Shown piece after piece: positions 7,123-11,776 of a stretch of DNA of 11,776 nucleotides. Positions within the stretch are counted from its first letter, which is position 1. Each line of letters opens with the position of its first letter. Made by a program: the position numbers and the translations under genes. The notes beneath the pieces are model-generated. The model made no database searches. It had not been told where the DNA came from and worked only from the letters and a program-made list of their open reading frames with translations. This stretch comes from Nitrososphaerota archaeon. Its GTDB lineage: Archaea > Thermoproteota > Nitrososphaeria > Nitrososphaerales > UBA183. The DNA lies in NCBI GenBank assembly GCA_027886925.1, contig JAPCJN010000062.1, forward strand, positions 1 through 11,776, written 5' to 3'.

Positions 7123-7486
7123 TTCTTCAGGTGGCGAAAACCTCCATCGCGCGCATTGGAGAGGAGGGCCATTCTAGTCCAAAATCGGTTGTAACGCAAA
7201 ATAGAGGTAGAACTTGAGTCACACATGTACTTCGACCTGCAGGAAATTCGAGGCGTCTCTCATTCGGTTCGGAAAGTGCCTGGAAGATCCTTACTGCGGC
7301 AAACTCTAGGATCTCGTGAAGAGCCATTGACAAGAGTCGGAGATTTGGCGCAAGGCCAGCCAGGTCAGAGATTCGGCGGTGATTGAATCTACATCTCATC
7401 GCCGCCCACAAAGGCCATGAGGTCCTTGATTCGAGGACTGACTGAAGAAACTTTCACAATTTTGTAGAATTCTTTTTCAGGGCCTG
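7123..7486. other. Stretch without a convincing gene
   Basis: The 426-bp gap between the isomerase-like gene and the winged-helix gene has promoters at its two ends and little else. One minus-strand frame (7411-7127, TTG start, 94 residues) is open but matches nothing I know, is rich in Arg, Cys and Met, and has no clear ribosome site. It may be chance or the decayed remnant of a gene. I found no tRNA fold, repeat array or terminator. A T-rich patch (7459-7477) lies shortly before the winged-helix gene. Confidence 0.4.
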
Positions 7487-7494
7487 ACTAAAAG
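7487..7494 (+). promoter_or_regulatory. TATA-like box for the winged-helix gene
   Basis: ACTAAAAG is centred about 29 bp before the ATG at 7520. No Shine-Dalgarno precedes that ATG, so a leaderless or nearly leaderless message is likely. Confidence 0.35.
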
Positions 7495-7519
7495 TCTCCT
7501 CGGAAAATAAAACGTCACG

Positions 7520-7828
7520 ATGACTACTGGTTCGCGGATTGAAATGGGGATGCGCATCCTCGGCCTGGTGAAGGATGTCGCCGACCCGGGGCAAATCGCC
7601 GATGCTTCAAACATATCCCGTGCCGAGATCGAGCAATACCTGACGTTTTTCACCGGCACTGGACTGGTGCTGTTTGACGAGATGACCCACCTCTACAGGC
7701 TCTCTCCGAAAGGCCCGAGCGTCATAGCCGAATATGCCAGGCTCAACGAGTTGGTCAACTCCGACGAGACTCGCGCTGAGGCCTTCGGAAAGCTTCACTA
7801 CGGGACGCGCATTACGCAGCTTTTGTGA
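7520..7828 (+). CDS. Small winged-helix transcriptional regulator
   Basis: A 102-residue protein that is almost entirely one winged helix-turn-helix domain, of the kind common in archaea (HTH_45, PF14947-like). Helix 1 is RIEMGMRILGLVKDV; the HTH is PGQIADASNISRAEIEQYLTFFTGTGLV, in which SRAEIEQYLTFF would be the recognition helix; the wing is LFDEMTHLYRLSPKGPSVIAEY, with the typical YRLSPKG turn. A short helical tail follows. It has no ligand-binding domain, so it probably acts as a dimer whose signal is unknown. ATG at 7520 is the natural start. It lies 271 bp before the AIM24 gene in the same direction, too far apart to assume an operon. Confidence 0.8.
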   Translation: MTTGSRIEMGMRILGLVKDVADPGQIADASNISRAEIEQYLTFFTGTGLVLFDEMTHLYRLSPKGPSVIAEYARLNELVNSDETRAEAFGKLHYGTRITQLL

Positions 7829-8070
7829 GGACGTTCCGTCCGCCGATCGGGGGTCGGAGGCTTCGCTAGTGTAACGCCCAAAGACTACGGTTCCGGGATC
7901 CCGTGACGCCTTGCTGCGCATCAACGAGCGTTGAGCAAAGGCTGCACCTTTTGCGCTGGTGGGCAAAGGAGATTGCTCGATTTCTGGGGTGAGACGCCGT
8001 CTAGAAAATCCTTCCGCCCTCATCTGAAAGATATCGCATTGGCCCCAGGCGCCAAAATCCGTGACAAGAC

Positions 8071-8076
8071 TTAAGA
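8071..8076 (+). promoter_or_regulatory. TATA-like box for the AIM24-family gene
   Basis: TTAAGA within ACTTAAGATT is centred about 27 bp before the ATG at 8100. If used, the transcript would start at the ATG and the GAGGGTG at 8087-8093 would not be in the message, so the box and that ribosome site are alternative explanations of the start. Confidence 0.3.
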
Positions 8077-8099
8077 TTCCTTGAAAGAGGGTGTGCTCG

Positions 8100-8786
8100 A
8101 TGGACCTTGTCCATGCGGCCGGTAAAACACAAAACCAAACAACCCATGGTTCATTCACCACGAAAACATCTGGGGAACTCGTGCCGGTAACGGAGGTCGA
8201 GCTTGGCTCTCAGGACTCCATATTCTTCGAGCACCACATCCTGCTCTGGAAAGACCCTGGCGTCTCCATCACCGCGAAGGTTATGCAGGGACTCGGAAAG
8301 CGGATGCTCAGCGGTCTCCCGATCTTCGTCACCGAAGCGCACGGACCAGGAAAGATCGCGTTCTCAAGGGACGCCGTCGGCCAGATTTTCTTTATTGAGA
8401 CCAAGCCGGGGGTGGCGCTGCACGTCAAAGAGCATCAGTTCTTATTTGCCACGTCCGGGGTAAACTACTCGTACTTCAGAGTCAAGGGAATAGCCAATCT
8501 CCTCTACGGGGGAACTGGTTTTTTCATAGACACCTTTGAAGGTGCGGGCCTTCTGGCAATCCATGGATATGGAAACGTATTCGAGCACACCCTCGCCTCA
8601 GGCGAGTCAATCGACGTCGAGCCCGGCGGGTTCCTTTACAAAGACGCCACAGTAAAGCTGGACACGGTGTCGGTCGGATTGAAGGCCGGGCTGTTTGGCG
8701 GGTCAACGTTCCGTTTGACCAGGTTCACCGGCCCCGGAAAACTGGGAATACAATCGATGCCTTTCCATTTGCAAACCGGGGAATAG
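8100..8786 (+). CDS. AIM24 family protein
   Basis: A 228-residue protein of the AIM24 family (PF01987, TIGR00266-like), a beta-rich fold resembling the TRAP proteins; length is typical. The family pattern is clear: VELGSQDSIFFEHHILLWKDPGVSITAK (about 30-57, the start of the first sheet), then EAHGPGKIAFSRDAVGQIFFIE, a run of Gly-rich strands (LLYGGTGFFIDTFEGAGLLAIHGYG) and the closing GLKAGLFGGSTFRLTRFTGPGKLGIQS. In yeast a relative affects mitochondrial inner-membrane organisation; in prokaryotes the role is unknown. No signal peptide or membrane segment is seen. ATG at 8100 is preferred over the in-frame GTG at 8091 because GAGGGTG (8087-8093) lies 6 nt before the ATG. It converges on the permease gene with 73 bp between their stops. 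Confidence 0.88.
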   Translation: MDLVHAAGKTQNQTTHGSFTTKTSGELVPVTEVELGSQDSIFFEHHILLWKDPGVSITAKVMQGLGKRMLSGLPIFVTEAHGPGKIAFSRDAVGQIFFIETKPGVALHVKEHQFLFATSGVNYSYFRVKGIANLLYGGTGFFIDTFEGAGLLAIHGYGNVFEHTLASGESIDVEPGGFLYKDATVKLDTVSVGLKAGLFGGSTFRLTRFTGPGKLGIQSMPFHLQTGE

Positions 8787-8859
8787 GCTACCGACCAGAG
8801 GAACCTTCGAGGATATCAAGGCATTCTTGGACGGTGGTCAGTGCAAGAGGCCCCGGGCC

Positions 8860-10101
8860 TCAGCCTCGTCTTGTGAGCGCAAGGCGCAGACCACGGAATA
8901 TCAAACCCACCATGAGAATCGCCAGCCCTATCAGGATGTCCTGTGTCGCGAGAGCGAAAGCCAAGGCAACGCAACCGGCCAAACCGACGACAGACAGCTC
9001 CCTAGGGAACATCCGCTGCTGTTTCGACAGCCTAAGCGCCGAAATGTTGGTCACGCAGTAATACAACAACGTCCCGAAGCTCGACACGGCCACGGCCGTC
9101 ACAAACGGAGCAAACGCTGCGACCAGAATGGCTATCACGCCTGTGAAGACGACGCTGCGCCAGGGGTTCTGCCCCGAACCGAGCTGAGCCAGGGTCTTCG
9201 GCAGGTCGGCACCTCGTCCCATAGCAAAGGCGACGCGCGAGACCCCTAGCAGGTCCGAGAGCCCCTCGTTGAACGTGGTCAGGAGCGCCCCCGCAGATAT
9301 TATGGCTACGCCAATCCCGCTGCCTACCTCGGCCATCGTGTCCTGCAACGGAGAAGACGACTGCGAGAGTCGCACCGCGCCCAAGACGCCTAGAGCCGTG
9401 GCGGCCACGCCAACATAGAGCAAGGTGGCCGTGCCCAACGCGGCTACGGTCGCCTTGGGGATGGTTCTCCTAGGGTCGCGCACCTCTTCCACCAGGGTGG
9501 CTATGCGGCTGTAGCCCGTGTAGGCGAAGAAGAGGAGCCCAGTTGCCTGCATGACACCCCCGATTTCGTTCGGCGCGAACGGCGCGAAGTTAGCCTCTTG
9601 CACGGCAGGGAGACCTATCACTGAGACGGAAAGCAAAGAGAGGACCGACAACACCACCACGACGTCGGTCAAGCGGACCGACCGTCGGATGCCCGCCGCA
9701 TTCAGGGCCGTCATCGCCATCACGGCCACAACCGCCGCCGTCCGGGTCGGGATTGCGCCCAATAGGGTGTGCAGGTATCCACCGAAGGCCAGGGCTATGA
9801 CTCCTGGTCCTACCGTGTTGGCCACCAAAAACATCCACCCTGCGGCGAACCCCCACCAAGGGCCCAACATTCGGCCCCCGAACTCGTAGGTGCCGCCGGT
9901 GCGCGGCAGGACCGCCGCAAGCTGCGCCGAGGAGAGCGCGTTGCAGAAAGCTACGCTGGATGCGATTACCAGCGAGATGATCAAAGCTGGCCCGGCGATT
10001 CCGGCCGCTGGCGCGATCACGGCGAAGATCCCGGCACCGAGCATCGCCGCGAGGCCTGTGGCGACAGCGTCGAACATGCCGAGTTGAGGCCGCAGCGTCA
10101 C
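8860..10101 (-). CDS. APC-superfamily amino acid permease
   Basis: A 413-residue membrane protein with about 12 hydrophobic segments, matching amino acid/polyamine/organocation (APC) transporters, though short of the common 440-500. TM1 carries the hallmark unwound motif LGAGIFAV (21-28), which binds the substrate amino and carboxyl groups in this family. LPRTGGTYEFGGRMLGPWWGFAAGW is the conserved TM2-TM3 loop, and FFAYTGYSRIATLVEEVRDPRRTIPKA is the TM6 loop that follows the substrate site, with the typical EE-DP-R-IP-A pattern. It would import or exchange an amino acid across the cytoplasmic membrane, driven by proton or sodium; the substrate is not evident. The GTG at 10101 is used; an ATG at 10077 is possible. 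No Shine-Dalgarno precedes it, consistent with a leaderless start. It is divergent from the kinase, which might respond to its substrate (inference). Confidence 0.93.
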   Translation of the reverse strand: MTLRPQLGMFDAVATGLAAMLGAGIFAVIAPAAGIAGPALIISLVIASSVAFCNALSSAQLAAVLPRTGGTYEFGGRMLGPWWGFAAGWMFLVANTVGPGVIALAFGGYLHTLLGAIPTRTAAVVAVMAMTALNAAGIRRSVRLTDVVVVLSVLSLLSVSVIGLPAVQEANFAPFAPNEIGGVMQATGLLFFAYTGYSRIATLVEEVRDPRRTIPKATVAALGTATLLYVGVAATALGVLGAVRLSQSSSPLQDTMAEVGSGIGVAIISAGALLTTFNEGLSDLLGVSRVAFAMGRGADLPKTLAQLGSGQNPWRSVVFTGVIAILVAAFAPFVTAVAVSSFGTLLYYCVTNISALRLSKQQRMFPRELSVVGLAGCVALAFALATQDILIGLAILMVGLIFRGLRLALTRRG

Positions 10102-10126
10102 GACGCAACTTGGTCAGTCGCACATA

Positions 10127-10134
10127 CTACTAAA
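10127..10134 (-). promoter_or_regulatory. TATA-like box for the permease gene
   Basis: Reads TTTAGTAG on the minus strand, centred about 29 bp before the GTG start, in line with a leaderless or near-leaderless transcript. No equally clear box was found for the divergent kinase gene. Confidence 0.4.
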
Positions 10135-10237
10135 GCGAACGCGTGCCTCCCTCGGGTGAAAGCTTGACTAGGGCGCGTTTTCGAGACAAGGAGAGGAGAA
10201 GTGGGCCGAGATTGCCTGTAGGGTTGGAGAGTTCTTC

Positions 10238-11593
10238 TTGAAGTTCTCTGACAAACGATTTGTCATAGCGGGGTTCATCGTGGGACTGGCGCTCGTCATC
10301 CTGCTTTCCTTGGAAACCTTCCAAATCAACAACCAGTATGAGCTGACAGTCAACGACATTGTCAACGAGAACGCTGTGCAGGCGAACTTGTCCGGACTGC
10401 TAACGGAGCTCGACAACGCCGAGTCCGGTCAAAGAGGCTACGTCATCACGGGAAATGCCAGTTATCTTCAGCCGTATCAATCTGCCATCGACTCAATAAA
10501 TGGGACGACGAACGCTCTGAGAGACCTAGTCGGAGCCGATTCTAACCTCAGCTCAGGGTTCCAGCAGATTCGCCCTCTAATACAAATGAAGCTTCTCGAA
10601 ATGAAGAAAACCATAGACCTTAGGCAGACTCAGGGTTTTGCGGCAGCACAGGCCGAGGTGAACACGAACCTGGGAGAGTCACTCTCGAACCAGATTAGGG
10701 GCGTCATTTCGGGGATGAATGCCCATGTCGTCGCCCTGCAGTCTCAGGGGGTGAGCCTCGCCGAGCAGCAGGGAGTGCAACGCGCAGATTTCGCGTTCAT
10801 CGTCACAATATTCGCAGCCGGACTGCTTGCGCTAGCCGGTTACAGCGTGTACCTGAACCTCTCCAAGGAGGAGGCCGCACGTATCGAGGCGGACCGAAGC
10901 AGGAAGAGGGCAGAGTTGATGCAAGACATCCTGGTCCACGACATAAGAAACTACAACCAGATTTCAAAAGGGAACGCCGAGATGTTGGAGAGCTCGCTGA
11001 CTGATGAGAAACTCCTCGGATTAGCTAGCTCAATCCTCAATGCCATAGATGGTTCGACCGATCTTATCCGTAGAACCAGGGCCTTGGGCAACATCCTATC
11101 ACAGAAGGACCCAGTGCTAGAGACCGTCAGCCTGAAGGAGTCATTCGAAAGGTCGTTGGAGTTGGCTAGAAAGGCGTTCCCGGACAGAACGATAGAGGTC
11201 TCGCCCGGTTTGCCGAACGCAAAGGTCGTCGCAGACGGCCTGCTGGACGAGGTGTTCATCAACATCCTGACCAACGCGGCAAAATATACTGATGGACCGA
11301 AGGTCTCGATCGACGTCATCCTCGAAGAGGTGGAGGCGCAGGACAACATAGTCACGAGGAAGGCATATTGGAAAATGACCATCGCAGACCACGGGAGAGG
11401 CATCTCCGACGACATGAAGAAAGACGCGCTAACGCGATACATGGGAAATTCGAAGGGGAGGGGGCTAGGCCTGTCGATAGTCCGGGCGCTCGTCGTCGAC
11501 AGATACTCCGGCAGGCTCGACCTCAGGGACAGATCCGCGGGCGACCATACCAAGGGGACCACGGTGGAAATATGGTTGCCAAAATCACCTTGA
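10238..11593 (+). CDS. Membrane sensor histidine kinase with CHASE3 domain
   Basis: A 451-residue sensor kinase. TM1 is about 8-25. A predicted extracytoplasmic CHASE3 domain (PF05227-like, about 30-180) follows, with the LTELDNAESGQRGYVITGN motif at about 56-74; TM2 is about 184-204. The phosphoacceptor is His234 in ILVHDIRNYNQ. The ATPase domain shows the N box (Asn342, Asn346 in FINILTNAAK), the G1 box DHGRG (384-388) and the G2 box KGRGLGLSIV (from 406). No HAMP, PAS or GAF domain lies between TM2 and the H-box, so signal passes directly down a helix. CHASE3 ligands are mostly unknown. TTG at 10238 is chosen; GGAG (10226-10229) is 8 nt upstream, and the next upstream stop is a TAG at 10169-10171. 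A receiver-domain gene follows 44 bp downstream and is the likely partner. Confidence 0.93.
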   Translation: MKFSDKRFVIAGFIVGLALVILLSLETFQINNQYELTVNDIVNENAVQANLSGLLTELDNAESGQRGYVITGNASYLQPYQSAIDSINGTTNALRDLVGADSNLSSGFQQIRPLIQMKLLEMKKTIDLRQTQGFAAAQAEVNTNLGESLSNQIRGVISGMNAHVVALQSQGVSLAEQQGVQRADFAFIVTIFAAGLLALAGYSVYLNLSKEEAARIEADRSRKRAELMQDILVHDIRNYNQISKGNAEMLESSLTDEKLLGLASSILNAIDGSTDLIRRTRALGNILSQKDPVLETVSLKESFERSLELARKAFPDRTIEVSPGLPNAKVVADGLLDEVFINILTNAAKYTDGPKVSIDVILEEVEAQDNIVTRKAYWKMTIADHGRGISDDMKKDALTRYMGNSKGRGLGLSIVRALVVDRYSGRLDLRDRSAGDHTKGTTVEIWLPKSP

Positions 11594-11627
11594 TCGTCCC
11601 GCAGATTCATCTTTGGCCTAACCGCTC

Positions 11628-11633
11628 TTTTTT
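11628..11633 (+). terminator. T6 tract after the kinase gene
   Basis: Six T residues follow the kinase stop by 34 nt. Oligo-T tracts can terminate transcription in archaea, but this one is just ahead of the next gene start at 11638, so partial termination or no function is equally possible. Confidence 0.25.
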
Positions 11634-11637
11634 GAAG

Positions 11638-11776
11638 ATGCAAACGGGAGCTTCCGAAGGGGACGCGGGTCGAATTGAACCAGGGCCGAGCCCGCTTTCC
11701 GGCCATGGTGAGACGACCAACGAGAGCAAGAAGAGGATCGCGATAGTGGACGATGAAGAAGAGCTTTGTCTGCTGT
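11638..11776 (+). CDS. Response regulator receiver protein (3' end missing)
   Basis: The window ends 46 codons into this frame. After a polar leader of about 30 residues rich in Gly, Ser, Glu and Pro comes KKRIAIVDDEEELCLL: strand beta-1 of a CheY-like receiver domain followed by its acidic metal-binding cluster (Asp37, Asp38, Glu39). The phosphoacceptor Asp and any output domain lie beyond the edge. ATG at 11638 is the first ATG in the frame; a TTG at 11632 is also possible, and no clear Shine-Dalgarno is seen. The 30-residue extension is unusual for a receiver, so the true start may be an internal codon. It follows the kinase on the same strand and is its probable partner. Confidence 0.8.
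   Translation, partial: MQTGASEGDAGRIEPGPSPLSGHGETTNESKKRIAIVDDEEELCLL

Noticed and set aside
7829..7841. Short inverted repeat GGACG/CGTCC right after the winged-helix gene
   Set aside because: The stem is only 5 bp and no T-tract follows, so it was not called a terminator.
7607..8161. A 184-codon minus-strand frame
   Set aside because: It overlaps both the winged-helix gene and the start of the AIM24 gene antisense, with low-complexity, Arg/Ser-rich content and no motif.
9590..10123. A 177-codon minus-strand frame over the permease gene
   Set aside because: It is a shifted frame of the permease, dominated by Arg, with no membrane segments or motif.
1..11776. tRNA, rRNA, CRISPR array, insertion sequence or defence system
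   Set aside because: No cloverleaf-like segment, regularly spaced repeats, transposase motif, terminal inverted repeats or known defence-gene signature was found on either strand.

Overview
The window looks archaeal. GC content is high, arginine is often AGG/AGA and isoleucine ATA, start codons are frequently TTG or GTG, and most genes have an A/T-rich TATA-like box about 25-40 bp before the start with little Shine-Dalgarno signal. The protein types (RHH proteins of an archaeal family, HTH_45-like winged helix, CHASE3 histidine kinase with an HDIRN H-box) suit the Nitrososphaerota/Thermoproteota side of the archaea. That placement is inference; no rRNA or marker gene is present.

Left third (1-4060, minus strand): one very large open frame running off the left edge, at least 1353 residues. 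It begins with a zinc-dependent phospholipase C-type domain and ends with an alpha/beta-hydrolase domain (HGGGS oxyanion motif, GGSLGG nucleophile elbow, GDKD acid region). About 750 residues between them are unassigned. This two-hydrolase architecture is the most unusual item here. Between it and the next recognised gene (4061-4526) lies a small cysteine-rich reading frame that appears broken by a +1 shift.

Middle (4527-8786): an FAD-linked oxidase of the berberine-bridge type (minus) is divergent from an RHH-domain protein (plus). Then come a muconolactone-isomerase-like small protein (minus), a 426-bp stretch without a convincing gene, a small winged-helix regulator (plus) and an AIM24-family protein (plus). 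These appear to be separately transcribed genes of mixed function, not one pathway.

Right part (8860-11776): an APC-family amino acid permease (minus) is divergent from a membrane CHASE3 sensor histidine kinase (plus). The kinase is followed 44 bp later by the start of a response-regulator receiver protein cut by the window edge, so the last two genes probably form a two-component pair. No tRNA, rRNA, CRISPR array, insertion sequence or integrase was seen.
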